Shown here: in pieces, positions 46,402-55,934 of the stretch
Position numbering within the stretch: position 1 is the stretch's first letter
How the letters are laid out: every line of letters begins with the position of its first letter
Source of the DNA: an uncultured Verrucomicrobiae bacterium
GTDB lineage: Bacteria > Verrucomicrobiota > Verrucomicrobiia > Limisphaerales > AAA164-E04
Direction: 5' to 3'
Assembly: GCA_943788245.1 (NCBI GenBank)
Contig: CALSPN010000048.1
Coordinates: forward strand, 17,686 to 81,685
Length of the DNA: 64,000 bases
Notes under the pieces: model-generated
Seen by the model: only the letters and a program-made list of their open reading frames with translations
Database searches by the model: none
Told to the model about the DNA's origin: nothing
Made by a program: the position numbers and the translations under genes

Positions 46402-48444
46402 TACTTGAGGTCTTCATTCAATTTCAGAAGCGCTTGCTGATCTATCAAGCAAACAGTTTTACTTAGACCTTCCGCACTTTCACCCTGGAGAAAGGCTTCC
46501 AAAGATGAATAACATTTCACTTCGACCCCATAAGCTGGAAGATTTGATTTGAACCAACACAAGCCAGACTCATCCGGGTCCACGTAAATCACATTCCCTT
46601 CAAAATTAAAGACCTCTGAAGAGTCCGCATCGACGTGACTGCATGGAATCAGAGCAGTAAAAGTGGAACCTTTTTCCGGAATACTGTCGACTTGAATTTC
46701 TCCACCCATCGCCTCGATCAATCTCTTGCTAATGGCAAGTCCTAAACCAGTTCCCTGATATTTTCGACTTGTCGAACAGTCCGCCTGATAAAAGGCTTCA
46801 AACAATCGATCTTTTTGCTCTTTGTCAATCCCGATACCTGTGTCCGCAACTGTGATTTCCAATTGTGAAAGATGCTTCTGACCGGATGCAACCACTCGAA
46901 TGTTGATGCTGACATGGCCTTTTTCAGTAAACTTGACTGCATTGTTGACAAGATTCGTCAGTATTTGGCGGATTTTGCCTTCATCACCGACGATTTCGAG
47001 CGGCAAACGTGGATGCAATACAGCATAGAGACGCAATTTTTTGTGGTTACATTGATTACGAACCAGAGCAAGTATTTGCTGAAGATTTTGCCTTAATGAA
47101 AATGGTTTCTTCAGCAGCTCGACCCGGCCAGCTTCGATTCTCGAATAATTGAGAATATCTCCGATGATCAATAATAAGCTTTGCCCACAATAATTGATAG
47201 AGGCAGCGCTTTGCCTTTGCTGAGCTGTTAGTGGTTCCTGCTCCATCATGGAAGCCATTCCAATGATGGCACTGAGAGGCGTTCGAAGTTCATGACTCAT
47301 GATACCAAGAAAATCATTCTTCGAAGCGTTTGCTTGCTCGGCCTTTTCAGTCATGTGTTTTGCCTGTTCAAGAGCCACACAAAGCTGTTCGTTGAGTTGC
47401 TTCGTTCGGTCACGCTCCTGAACAATGGCAACCTCATTTTGACGCTGCTCCCTGAGGTCGCGAATGTAGAAAGAGAGTAATTTCCCCTCGTCATTCAGTA
47501 TGGGAACAACGGTGAATTCTACTGGAATTCTGCCTTGAGTTTGATGTTCCATCATGCACTGATATTTGACAAAGGCGTTGTTATCCAAATTCAATGCTCG
47601 ATTGATTGATTCCAGTGAAAATGACTCTTCGTCTTCTGCTTCAGAATAAAATTCATTTTCAAATAAATTGGGATGTTCCTTGGCGCCGCCAATAAAAAAA
47701 GATTTAGCAACTGGATTAGCAAATAGGATCCTACCCTCGATATCCGTGATTAAAATCGAATCCACCGAGGCTTTGACAATGGCTTCTGTTTGGTTCCGCA
47801 TCGATACAATTGTTTTCAGGGCTTCTTCGAGACGAGCATGCAAACGCTTCATCCCAATAACCATTGCAGAAAGCCCGACAAAAATATTCGACACCACATT
47901 CAAATAATAAAGCAAAGCCGTCCATTCCGCATCCAGGTCCCCCATTTGAACCGCGGCTGCAAACATAATTTGAGAAAGTAAAATACAACCCAGAAGTAAC
48001 TGATATGATTTCCAAGAAATCCATTGGCTTCTATAAAGCGTCCATGCGGGCATTAGGTTGAAGATCAGAGGCAAGGTAATTGCTATTTGTGAAACAACAA
48101 ACTGCCCCAAGCCCAATAGGGCAGCTGCCAGCAGCAACAAAAAGTATCCAAAAAAAACAACAGGCACCCACCACTTATGGGATGTTGGATTATCGAGGCT
48201 TCTGATTGCTGACCAGAGCATTAATCCTTTGATACACTGGAGGTCGAATAAAAGCGTGAATGAAAAGTGTCGCCATTCTTCAAATGGGAGCAAGAAAAGT
48301 ATTAAGGTCGATACAGGCTTCAAAAGAAAACGCTATAGCACACCGCTTGTAGAAACGGTCACTGAGTTGTTTGTGAAAGACACGGAAACCTGCTACGAGG
48401 ACCAGGTCAAAAAAGAAAACAAATAAAACTGCCAGGATAGACAT
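46401..48444 (-). CDS. Membrane hybrid histidine kinase, frameshifted near the 5' end
   Basis: Two-component sensor kinase. From ATG 48444 a 54-residue frame encodes the first TM helices (SILAVLFVFFFDLVLVAGF, CIDLNTFLAPI) and stops at TGA 48280. The main frame (open from TTG 48323, 640 residues) continues exactly there with FEEWRHFSFTLLFDLQ, more TM helices (to about residue 165), a PAS domain (about 190-300), HisKA with phosphoacceptor His in IMSHELRTPLSAIIGM, HATPase_c (LTNLVNNAVKFTEKG, DTGIGIDKEQ, GTGLGLAISKRLIEAMGG) and half a degenerate receiver. Removing one base from GGG 48286-48288 (plus-strand) joins the frames as ...FLAPFEEW. The ligand is unknown. One gene is likely, with the receiver ORF as its end. 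Confidence 0.82.
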
Positions 48445-48447
48445 CGT

Positions 48448-48642
48448 TCAAAACATATGTTCGCAACACAGCACAGGTGATTTAAATAACCCTTGGTTCA
48501 AGGCGCCCAACCAACAAGCGTCTCCTTTTGCAGCTTCTAAGAGTCCGTTTTGATGAATTAACATAATGTTTACCATTGGGCGGTTTGGAAAACGTGCACC
48601 AATTGGATCATCTCCACAACATTGCATTAATACAGAGCTCAT
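48448..48642 (-). CDS. Possible small Cys-containing ORF upstream of the kinase
   Basis: A 64-residue frame from ATG 48642 (MSSVLMQCCGDDP... ending LCCEHMF) stops four bases before the kinase start at 48444. Two CC pairs and the tight spacing give it some plausibility as a co-transcribed sensor partner or as a further fragment of the kinase region. No family is recognised and no ribosome-binding site is seen. Confidence 0.3.
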   Translation of the reverse strand: MSSVLMQCCGDDPIGARFPNRPMVNIMLIHQNGLLEAAKGDACWLGALNQGLFKSPVLCCEHMF

Positions 48643-48768
48643 TGTCAATCTGTGTTATTTTTCGATACTCAAAATTTTTATCGAATGTGGTTGAATGTGA
48701 ATAGTACAATTTATCTGGATTACTTTCGAATCACAATTGATTAATGACTGCAAAGCTGTTGACATCTA

Positions 48769-50133
48769 GTGATGATTTCATATTCAAACATTTCATGGCG
48801 AGTCTGGACATGGATCCTGACATTAACAACTACCCTTGTAGCAAAGGAGAACTGGCCGGCCTTTCGGGGCGAATCTGCACGAGGAATCTCGGGTGCCTCT
48901 AACCTCCCCTTGTCCTGGAACGAAAGTCAAAACGTTGCATGGAAAAAAGAAATCCTCGGCCGAGGCTGGTCTTCCCCCATTATCTGGGGCAATCAAGTTT
49001 TCATCACGACAGTGATCAGTTCCGGCGAAGTGGAAGCGCCAAAGAAAGGGCTCTATTTCGGAGGAGAACGTCCTGAACCGCCCAAGGATATGCATCGATG
49101 GATGGTTTTGTCCCTTGATACAAGGACGGGAAAAATCCTTTGGCAGACTCAGCTCAAAGAAGCACCCCCTTCCTCAACAGTTCATATCAAGAATACCTAC
49201 GCATCAGAAACACCGGTTACAGATGGGAAACATCTGTATGTCTATTTCGGCTACATGGGGTTGTACTGCCTGAATCTGGAAGGTGAAGTCATATGGAAAC
49301 AGAATTGGAATCCATACAAAACAAGATATGGATGGGGCACATCCAGCTCCCCCATCTTACATGAGGACAAGGTGATCATTGTCAACGACAACGAAGAGGA
49401 TTCCTACATCGCAGCGTTTGACAAGACAACGGGGAAATTGAAATGGAAAACAAAAAGGAAAGAGCCTACCAATTTCTCTACTCCATTCATTTGGAAAAAT
49501 AGCCTACGCAATGAAATCATCACAACCGGAGTTGAAAAGACTCGCTCCTATGATTTGGAAGGGAAACCCCTTTGGGACTTTGAAGGGATGTCTACCATTT
49601 GTATCCCGACACCTTTTGCGGCTGGAGATCGTCTGTATGTTGCTGCGGGTTATGTTGGAGACAAGGAACGCCCCAACAAACCGGTCTATGTAATCAAACC
49701 CGGTGGATCCGGGGACATTTCCCTGAAAAACGGAACTTCATCGAGTACGTTCATTGACTGGATGCAACCCGAATCCTCACCTTACAATCCTTCCCCCATC
49801 CTCTACAAAGATCGGTTTTACGTGCTTTGGGACTTTGGGTTTTTCAGCAGCAGGCGAGCCCTTGACGGGATGGAAGTGTATGAGAAACAACGTTTCAAAC
49901 CTAGGGGTCGCGTTGGTTTCACAGCTTCACCCTGGGCTTACCGGGATCATATTTTCTGCCTCAGCGAAGATGGCGATACCTATGTAGTGAAGGCAGGTGA
50001 TTCTTTCGAAATATCACACGTCAACAGTCTGAACGAAATGTGTATGGCCACACCTGCAATGGCAAATGGAAGACTTTTCATCAGGACCATGTCGCAGTTA
50101 TATTGCATCGTGGAAACAGCGGACAACCTGTAA
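48769..50133 (+). CDS. Secreted PQQ-like beta-propeller repeat protein
   Basis: 454 residues. The N-terminal hydrophobic stretch (ISWRVWTWILTLTTTLVA) is a signal peptide. The rest is an eight-bladed PQQ-like propeller: NWPAFRGESARGISG opening, SLDTRTGKILWQTQ, DGKHLYVYFGYMGLYCLN, AFDKTTGKLKWKTK and YVAAGYVGD-like blades, each closed by aromatic repeat ends. PVC bacteria carry many such proteins; most are not known to bind PQQ and have no proven enzyme activity. Start ATG 48769 or 48772. Convergent with a second propeller gene, with 12 bases between their stops. Confidence 0.88.
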   Translation: MMISYSNISWRVWTWILTLTTTLVAKENWPAFRGESARGISGASNLPLSWNESQNVAWKKEILGRGWSSPIIWGNQVFITTVISSGEVEAPKKGLYFGGERPEPPKDMHRWMVLSLDTRTGKILWQTQLKEAPPSSTVHIKNTYASETPVTDGKHLYVYFGYMGLYCLNLEGEVIWKQNWNPYKTRYGWGTSSSPILHEDKVIIVNDNEEDSYIAAFDKTTGKLKWKTKRKEPTNFSTPFIWKNSLRNEIITTGVEKTRSYDLEGKPLWDFEGMSTICIPTPFAAGDRLYVAAGYVGDKERPNKPVYVIKPGGSGDISLKNGTSSSTFIDWMQPESSPYNPSPILYKDRFYVLWDFGFFSSRRALDGMEVYEKQRFKPRGRVGFTASPWAYRDHIFCLSEDGDTYVVKAGDSFEISHVNSLNEMCMATPAMANGRLFIRTMSQLYCIVETADNL

Positions 50134-50145
50134 TCCATTCACCAA

Positions 50146-51564
50146 TCAAAGGCTTTCAGGCAAGAAGCAGTGAATGTGTCCACTGTCCGAACTGGCATAA
50201 ATGCGTCCATTGATGGATGCTAATCCAAGAACTTTGCCGTTGACCGCCCCTTCCCAGAGAAGGTCTCCAGTAGTGGCATCAAAAGCCCCCATACCATCGC
50301 GCCCGCCTGCATAGAGAACATCGCCAGACAAAATGAGACTTAAAGGAAAGGCACAAGGCTTTTTCCAGAGAAGACACTCCTTCATTTGATCTGTTATCGC
50401 GTCCAACTCAGTTGCGATTTCAACCAGATCCTTTTGAATCGATTTGATGTCGGCGGCATGATCACTCTCTTTTTGTTCACGCAGCTTTTTCACACGATTA
50501 TTCAATTGAGTACGATACTGATATAAGTCACGCCGCTTGCGAGCAAGCTCAAGGTATTGCTGACGATCGATTGCTTGAATATCGGAATCGGAATGAAGAT
50601 AGGATTTCCCACGAAAAACAATCATGTGATTCCCCTGAAACGTAGCAAGCTGATCTTTGGTGCCCTCCTCTACCAATCGAAGTTGCCCCGTTTTCCCTGG
50701 ACCGAAAACCAAGGCATCATCACTGAGCAACGCATAACTTCCTCCCTCGCCATCCAACACGCGCTCCCGTTTACCATCTTTAATGGAGAGGACCACCGGA
50801 TTGTTGCGGCCGGTAGGCACATACAGCCTGGATTTCGAAGATACCAGGTAACCTTGCGCAGGAAGGTCGGTTTGTTCGGTCTTCCACAGAATGGACCCAT
50901 CCTCAGCATTCAATGCACATACGTATACTGTTTCGGAGGGAAACATACCTACCCCTGCATAAACGACACCATCTTGAACGACAGTCCCTGTTCGAGCAGG
51001 CCAGGCAGAGATAATACGACCATTTCCAGGTATGCGATAATCACGCGGGCTCGGTCTTACCTTCCATACCAGTGAACCGTCCGATGTTTTCAGTCGATAA
51101 ATAAACCCGTCATCGGATCCGACATAGAGATCGCCTTTGTGCAATGTTGGAGCAAGTCGCACCGGGCCTTCTGCATAAAAGACCCAGCGCAGGTCACCAG
51201 ATTCGGCATCCAGACAAATCACCTTGTCTTCCGATGAGGAACCAAAATAAATAGCGTCGTCGGCACCCACTACATGAAATGCATGATCGAAATCCTGACG
51301 GTTTTTCAAGTCATAAACTTTGTTCCAACCATCCCATTTAGCCTCGCCTTGCCAGGCCGGACGGGGCGGTTGCTTGGCTTTGAATACCCAGGATTCCTTC
51401 AAGGGGGGATGCACCGATTCGATTTGAATGCCGCTTCGGCCATTGTCGCCTTGATAAGTAGGCCAATCCCCTGTGGCTGCAGCGTGGAGACAAAGTGTTT
51501 CAATAAGAAACAACGATATCACCGACAATCCGTTTTGAAAGCACCGCTCGGTCCTTTTTTTCAT
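50146..51564 (-). CDS. PQQ-like beta-propeller protein with inserted coiled coil
   Basis: About 472 residues. A signal peptide (GLSVISLFLIETLCLHAAA) precedes propeller blades (DWPTYQGDNGRSGIQ, VICLDAESGDLRWVF, YRLKTSDGSLVWKV, CALNAEDGSILWKTE). Around residues 340-415 a charged helical insert (RQQYLELARKRRDLYQYRT, KKLREQKESDHAADIKSIQ) is predicted to form a coiled coil, after which the last blades resume (MGAFDATTGDLLWEGAVNG). It is the last gene of a five-gene minus-strand operon, 64 bases after the ATPase gene. ATG 51564 gives a better signal peptide than ATG 51579. A scaffold or binding role for the export system upstream is inferred. Confidence 0.85.
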   Translation of the reverse strand: MKKRTERCFQNGLSVISLFLIETLCLHAAATGDWPTYQGDNGRSGIQIESVHPPLKESWVFKAKQPPRPAWQGEAKWDGWNKVYDLKNRQDFDHAFHVVGADDAIYFGSSSEDKVICLDAESGDLRWVFYAEGPVRLAPTLHKGDLYVGSDDGFIYRLKTSDGSLVWKVRPSPRDYRIPGNGRIISAWPARTGTVVQDGVVYAGVGMFPSETVYVCALNAEDGSILWKTEQTDLPAQGYLVSSKSRLYVPTGRNNPVVLSIKDGKRERVLDGEGGSYALLSDDALVFGPGKTGQLRLVEEGTKDQLATFQGNHMIVFRGKSYLHSDSDIQAIDRQQYLELARKRRDLYQYRTQLNNRVKKLREQKESDHAADIKSIQKDLVEIATELDAITDQMKECLLWKKPCAFPLSLILSGDVLYAGGRDGMGAFDATTGDLLWEGAVNGKVLGLASINGRIYASSDSGHIHCFLPESL

Positions 51565-51628
51565 ATAAAATGGTTCCATTTCAAGGTAAGATGGGTAATT
51601 GGTAAATATGTAGCAATGTCTCCTTCAA

Positions 51629-52315
51629 TCAAGCCTCATCCGATTGAGGATCAAGTAAAGGACCAGGGATGATTTCCCCCGCTTTTAAATCAATAGTGCG
51701 ATTCGCAAAGTCATGAACAGCATCACCGTGTGTGACGACAATCACTGTCCCTCCCTTTTCCTGATATCGTTTGAGGTGTCTGCAGACTTCTTTGGAATTT
51801 TCCGGATCCAGATTACCGGTGGGTTCATCCGCTAATATAAGATCAGGTGATGCGACCATCGCCCGCGCGAGCGCAACCCGCTGTTTTTCTCCTGCGCTGA
51901 GCTGGTTGGGCAAGTGATTCAGCCTATGGCCCAACCCCAATTCCTGAAGCAGTGCTTCAGATTTGGAACACGCACCTGAATGATTCCCATCATCTCCTGC
52001 AAGCACATTGCCAACTACATCCAGATAAGGAATCAAATGAAACATCTGAAACACAAATCCAATGGAACTTGACCTGACTCTGGCTCGTTCCGCGCGGTTC
52101 AGTCTGTAAAGGTCTGTGCCTTTGAATACTACTTTACCTTGGGTAGGCTGCATCATTGCACCAAGCGTCAGGAGCAATGTTGTCTTACCGCTTCCACTGT
52201 GCCCTCTAACCTCCAGAAACTCTCCCTTGGAAACGCTTAGATTAATCTCATCAAGGCTTTTTACCATGCCTTTGGAGGATTGGTAATACTTACACAATGA
52301 TTCGCAGGTCAACAT
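51629..52315 (-). CDS. ABC transporter ATP-binding protein, LolD/MacB type
   Basis: Cytoplasmic ATPase of 228 residues. Walker A is [11 protein letters not shown], the signature motif is [15 protein letters not shown], Walker B is [13 protein letters not shown], and the H-loop is [12 protein letters not shown]. The closest branch by pattern is the LolD/MacB/FtsE group that works with FtsX-type permeases and moves lipoproteins or peptides by a mechanotransmission mechanism. It starts 4 bases after the permease stop, so the two form the transporter. The cargo is unknown. Confidence 0.95.
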   Translation of the reverse strand: MLTCESLCKYYQSSKGMVKSLDEINLSVSKGEFLEVRGHSGSGKTTLLLTLGAMMQPTQGKVVFKGTDLYRLNRAERARVRSSSIGFVFQMFHLIPYLDVVGNVLAGDDGNHSGACSKSEALLQELGLGHRLNHLPNQLSAGEKQRVALARAMVASPDLILADEPTGNLDPENSKEVCRHLKRYQEKGGTVIVVTHGDAVHDFANRTIDLKAGEIIPGPLLDPQSDEA

Positions 52316-52319
52316 GATC

Positions 52320-53465
52320 TTATGATTCTCTCAAAGTCTCAGCAGGATCCTGGGTAACTGCCAGCATGGCAGGAATAAAGGAGGCTGCAGCTGCAAGTAA
52401 TGGAGTAAGGATGAGGGACCAAACTAAGTACGACCATTCAGTCTTGATCGCTTTTGCTGTGATTTGAAAGATCGAAGGCCCCACCTCCAAGGCCATTGTA
52501 TTACCGACCCAGAACCCAAGAAAACCAGCGAAGAAACCAATGATCATTGCTTTTCCAATGACGAGCCCGGCTATAAAGCCCCCCCCTTTACCTAGTGCAC
52601 GCCAAATACCGATTTCAGATCGGCGTTCACGTACATTCAACGCCGAGAGAACTGCTACCCAAATGGCCCCGCAAACCATTAGAAAAGGGCTTAGGAATTC
52701 AAACTTTCTCTGCACCATCTGGCGCTGGCGAGCACGGGCATCTGCCTGAACCCTATCTTGAATTACTTTGGCTTCAGGCAGTATTTTTTCCAGCTCATTG
52801 CGCAAAATGCTGATCGGGTCCTGATCCGCGGTCAAACACAAACAGTCAATTGCTTTAATTTCATTAATTTGACCCGGCTTGCCAGCAATTCCTTGTACAT
52901 CTTTCAATGTTCCATAAACGTAGACATCTTCTTCAGTACCATATTCAACCATCACCTTTTCGATTTTGAAATCATGACCTGAGAGCTGGAGTGTATCGCC
53001 AGATTTCAATCCTAATCGCTGACCTACCTGATACCCCAGATGAAGTGTTCGAGCTTTTATGGTGAACCCCATGGGACGCTTTTTTTTGTCAGGAGATGTG
53101 ATGGTCGGAGCCACTCCCACGAGAATCACGTCCCCACCTCCCATGGTGATTTTCTGCCGCAATGAAGCCATGAGATGGTTGTAGGTCATAAACACCCCTT
53201 GATAATTAGCCAGTCTTTCGACTGTTGCCTCAGGCATGGTCTGGTCCGAGAACCCCTGGAACCAATATAGATCCATGTCTGTTTGCTTGGGCAGAATCCT
53301 CAAATTGAAACCTAAATCGCGAGCAACTCTTTTAGTTTCACGCTCAGCCGCCGACTCGGTGGAAAGATAAGCAGTCATCAAAGCCGTGACTGAAATAAGC
53401 CCACAAAGCATGATAGTGGTATGCCCTTTGCGAAACGATATTTCTCTGAGAATGAGTGGCAACAT
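52320..53465 (-). CDS. FtsX-like ABC transporter permease
   Basis: 381 residues with the MacB/LolC topology: one N-terminal TM helix (TTIMLCGLISVTALMTAYL), a periplasmic domain of about 220 residues (VILVGVAPTITSP, GLKSGDTLQLSGHDF), and three C-terminal TM helices that include the FtsX signature NVRERRSEIGIWRALGKG. It probably works with the ATPase 4 bases downstream. The upstream gene, a secreted TM-anchored protein, ends 10 bases before its start, suggesting it belongs to the same machine. Confidence 0.92.
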   Translation of the reverse strand: MLPLILREISFRKGHTTIMLCGLISVTALMTAYLSTESAAERETKRVARDLGFNLRILPKQTDMDLYWFQGFSDQTMPEATVERLANYQGVFMTYNHLMASLRQKITMGGGDVILVGVAPTITSPDKKKRPMGFTIKARTLHLGYQVGQRLGLKSGDTLQLSGHDFKIEKVMVEYGTEEDVYVYGTLKDVQGIAGKPGQINEIKAIDCLCLTADQDPISILRNELEKILPEAKVIQDRVQADARARQRQMVQRKFEFLSPFLMVCGAIWVAVLSALNVRERRSEIGIWRALGKGGGFIAGLVIGKAMIIGFFAGFLGFWVGNTMALEVGPSIFQITAKAIKTEWSYLVWSLILTPLLAAAASFIPAMLAVTQDPAETLRES

Positions 53466-53475
53466 CAGCTTTCCA

Positions 53476-54828
53476 CTACTTTCGACTTCGCCCCGTGATC
53501 AGAACAACGAGTCCGCCCACTATTGCAAAAATGCAGAAGCCAGACAGCATTAATAGGACGCTACGCGTTGAGGAGGGGGATTCTTCATCTGCCGCAACTG
53601 ACAAAGGATGCGTCTCCGTGCTGGAAGTATCACGACTTTCCCCCGTCTTCGAGATACCTGAGACAGATTTATTATCCATACCCTCTGATTCGACTATTGG
53701 CGAAACGTCTGAGCTGGTTGTTGTCTCGGTTGCATCCGGTTCAGCGGGTGTTAAAGAGGATCCGATCGTTGATTCATCAAAGGATAAAACCTCCTCACTG
53801 TAACCGAGTAGAAGCATGTCCAAATCACTACCAATGCTGTCTGTGCCGTTGACGCGGATCGGATTTTTGCCTCTTGCGAGGATACGACTGATCTCTGCTT
53901 TGACTAGCGGGTTGTCAGGATCAAATCCTAGATTGTTGTAGGCGCTTTGCTGACGCTCAGGCCCCCAACGCACGGGAATCATGGGGCCCTGCATCCATGA
54001 TCGGTCCAAATCACATTCGCAATCCTGACCGGCAACTGCGAGTATTTGCTGCAGTTTGCCAGCAGTTATTTCATCACCCTTGAGGGTCGGCCCTAAACGC
54101 CGCCCCCTGCCAATCAAGACAGCCACTTGAGGCTTGTCCGGTTTCAGGTGCGTCATTTCCAACCCCCAGAGCATCGCCTCTTCCGCTTGAATCATATCGT
54201 AGGGAACTACAACGACTTGTGGGGGAACATCCACAGGCTTGGGCATTTCCGGGATCATTTTTGCCAAGGTAGCGGCGGCAGACTGAGCAGCAAGCCTAAC
54301 GCGGGCGTTTTCTTGGACATCCTTTGTTTCGACTACCAGAATCACGGCATACGCTGATAGCAAGTGCTCTACCGCTTGCTGACGAATCGGGGAATGAACC
54401 GCTCGCTCCATTCGACTCCAGTTGCGGTTAGTATCAACATCATTAACCTCGTCAGGGATCATCAAAGGCAACGGTTTCAGACCGTCGCGATAAAGAAATG
54501 CTCCAGTAAGAGGAAGCCGACCTTGATTGGATTGAAATCCGGGGTGGTTCACAGCATCCTCCGACGACAACCATCCTGTACGAATATTTGAGTCGAGGAA
54601 TACGGCAGTGGCAACAGGCTGAATCCGTGCTTTGATAGCGTCAAGATCCGAACCAGAGCTGATGGTAAGAAAAGCATACGATTCTTGTGTAAGATCCACA
54701 AAAGCCACGTCTCTGACAGAATACTTGCAAGCATGAGCAAGGTGCCCCAGCAATGCCGAAGCCACACACATGGAGAACACAGCGGCACGCATTGTTTTGC
54801 TGAAAAATAGATGAAACTTTGGGTGCAT
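53476..54828 (-). CDS. Exported, C-terminally anchored protein of unknown family in the ABC/FtsX operon
   Basis: About 450 residues. A signal peptide ends LLGHLAHA before a Cys that starts the mature chain (CKYSVRDVAFVDLTQESYAF). The luminal part is alpha/beta (VILVVETKDVQENARVRLA, QVAVLIGRGRRLGPTLKG) with a Cys pair in AGQDCECDLDRSWMQG. A Ser/Thr/Glu-rich linker (about 370-420) leads to a C-terminal TM helix (VLLMLSGFCIFAIVGGLVVL) and a short basic tail. So it sits in the periplasm, anchored by its C-terminus. The family is unknown to me. The frame opens at GTG 54846; ATG 54828 is preferred. It lies 10 bases before the FtsX gene and 41 after the E1-like gene. Confidence 0.78.
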   Translation of the reverse strand: MHPKFHLFFSKTMRAAVFSMCVASALLGHLAHACKYSVRDVAFVDLTQESYAFLTISSGSDLDAIKARIQPVATAVFLDSNIRTGWLSSEDAVNHPGFQSNQGRLPLTGAFLYRDGLKPLPLMIPDEVNDVDTNRNWSRMERAVHSPIRQQAVEHLLSAYAVILVVETKDVQENARVRLAAQSAAATLAKMIPEMPKPVDVPPQVVVVPYDMIQAEEAMLWGLEMTHLKPDKPQVAVLIGRGRRLGPTLKGDEITAGKLQQILAVAGQDCECDLDRSWMQGPMIPVRWGPERQQSAYNNLGFDPDNPLVKAEISRILARGKNPIRVNGTDSIGSDLDMLLLGYSEEVLSFDESTIGSSLTPAEPDATETTTSSDVSPIVESEGMDNKSVSGISKTGESRDTSSTETHPLSVAADEESPSSTRSVLLMLSGFCIFAIVGGLVVLITGRSRK

Positions 54829-54869
54829 TGAGGAAAATTTTAACACGTTAAAACCGTTAAATCAACTTG

Positions 54870-55631
54870 TCATTCCAGTTGAGAACATACGGAACATGAA
54901 GGATCTCTGTGAATCTTGTATCGCCTGAAAGACACATCCGACAAATCGTAAGTTAACAGCACATTAAGGAGCGGTTTACCAAATCCGCCAATTAATTTGA
55001 TAACCTCCATGGCTGCCAGCGAACCAAGACTGCCGGATACAGCCCCGAACACAGGAAACCGGCGCTTCCATGTCGTTGATTTTTCAGGATAAAGACAGCG
55101 CAGGCAAGGAGTCTTGCCCGGCCATATCGTTGTAATATGTGATTCCAATGAAAAAACAGCACATTCAATCATCGGCTTCCGATGCCTGACCGCCGCATCA
55201 TTCATGGCGTAGCGTTCTTCAAAAAGAGGAGCAGCATCCACCACGACATCCGCCTGCTGGACAAGTATATCGGCATTCTTACTGGAAATATTTTCTGGGC
55301 ATGCATGAATTTCAAGGTCTGGGTTAAGCTCCTTGAGTCGACGCTCAATGGAATGCATTCGCGAATGCCCAATCTTCTCGCGCGTCATCAGTAATTGGCG
55401 ATTCAAATCACTTGGCTTGATGTTACCAGCATGAGCTAGGATCATTTTACCAACGCCAGCAGCAGCCAATTCATAGGCAACCACACCACCAAGCCCCCCA
55501 CATCGACTGATCATGACGGTGGCATTCTTAAGCTTTTCCTGGCCATCGAGCCCGAACCCATCAACGTCAACTTGCCAACTGTAGATTTCCCTCTCGAGCG
55601 GACTTAAATGTTTTTGCTCTTTGAACGACAT
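54870..55631 (-). CDS. ThiF/MoeB/HesA-family E1-like adenylyltransferase
   Basis: 253 residues. The E1-like fold is shown by the nucleotide loop VMISRCGGLGGVVAYELAAAG, the acidic-Asn-Arg motif in KPSDLNRQLLMTREKIG, VVDAAPLFEERYAMNDA, and a Cys4 zinc site from CLRCLYP and CSVCSQ. These enzymes adenylate the C-terminus of a ubiquitin-like sulfur carrier (MoaD, ThiS) or of a peptide. No sulfur-carrier gene is adjacent, although the gene opens an operon with a transporter, so the substrate may be a peptide or cofactor that the transporter handles (inference). ATG 55631 is preferred to the TTG at 55637. Confidence 0.9.
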   Translation of the reverse strand: MSFKEQKHLSPLEREIYSWQVDVDGFGLDGQEKLKNATVMISRCGGLGGVVAYELAAAGVGKMILAHAGNIKPSDLNRQLLMTREKIGHSRMHSIERRLKELNPDLEIHACPENISSKNADILVQQADVVVDAAPLFEERYAMNDAAVRHRKPMIECAVFSLESHITTIWPGKTPCLRCLYPEKSTTWKRRFPVFGAVSGSLGSLAAMEVIKLIGGFGKPLLNVLLTYDLSDVSFRRYKIHRDPSCSVCSQLE

Positions 55632-55657
55632 GTTCAAATGTTCTCAATTCCTGGGCA

Positions 55658-55930
55658 ATGGACCAATCCTTTTCTAAAAAGATTGAGCATTTCTTCTCTG
55701 ATGCTCATATTAAGGAGGACATGGCATTGATTCGAGTTTCAGGACAACCGCAGGTATCCGGAGAAAATCTGGCTTCCCGCGACATCATCATCAACACCTC
55801 CCATGTGGTTTATGTGACACCAGATCACAATGAACCTCAAAAACGCGTTGTGCACATACACGGCGGAGATGTTTTGATCGTGGACATGTCCTTTGAGGAT
55901 GTGTGGATGCCAATTCAGCGCGAAACCTGA
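55658..55930 (+). CDS. Small hypothetical protein
   Basis: 90 residues from ATG 55658. The C-terminal part is beta-rich (DIIINTSHVVYVTPD, RVVHIHGGDVLIVDMSFEDV) and distantly resembles small LytTR- or FlbD-like beta folds; this is only a similarity of pattern. A strong AAGGAGG lies just before an internal ATG at 55721, which would give a 69-residue product, but the spacing (2 bases) is short. The start of the E1-like gene lies only 26 bases away on the other strand. rsmD follows after 4 bases. Confidence 0.6.
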   Translation: MDQSFSKKIEHFFSDAHIKEDMALIRVSGQPQVSGENLASRDIIINTSHVVYVTPDHNEPQKRVVHIHGGDVLIVDMSFEDVWMPIQRET

Positions 55931-55934
55931 TCAC

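Noticed and set aside
48058..48426. A 122-residue plus-strand ORF opposite the kinase
   Set aside because: It is antisense to the coding TM region of the kinase and has no conserved motifs.
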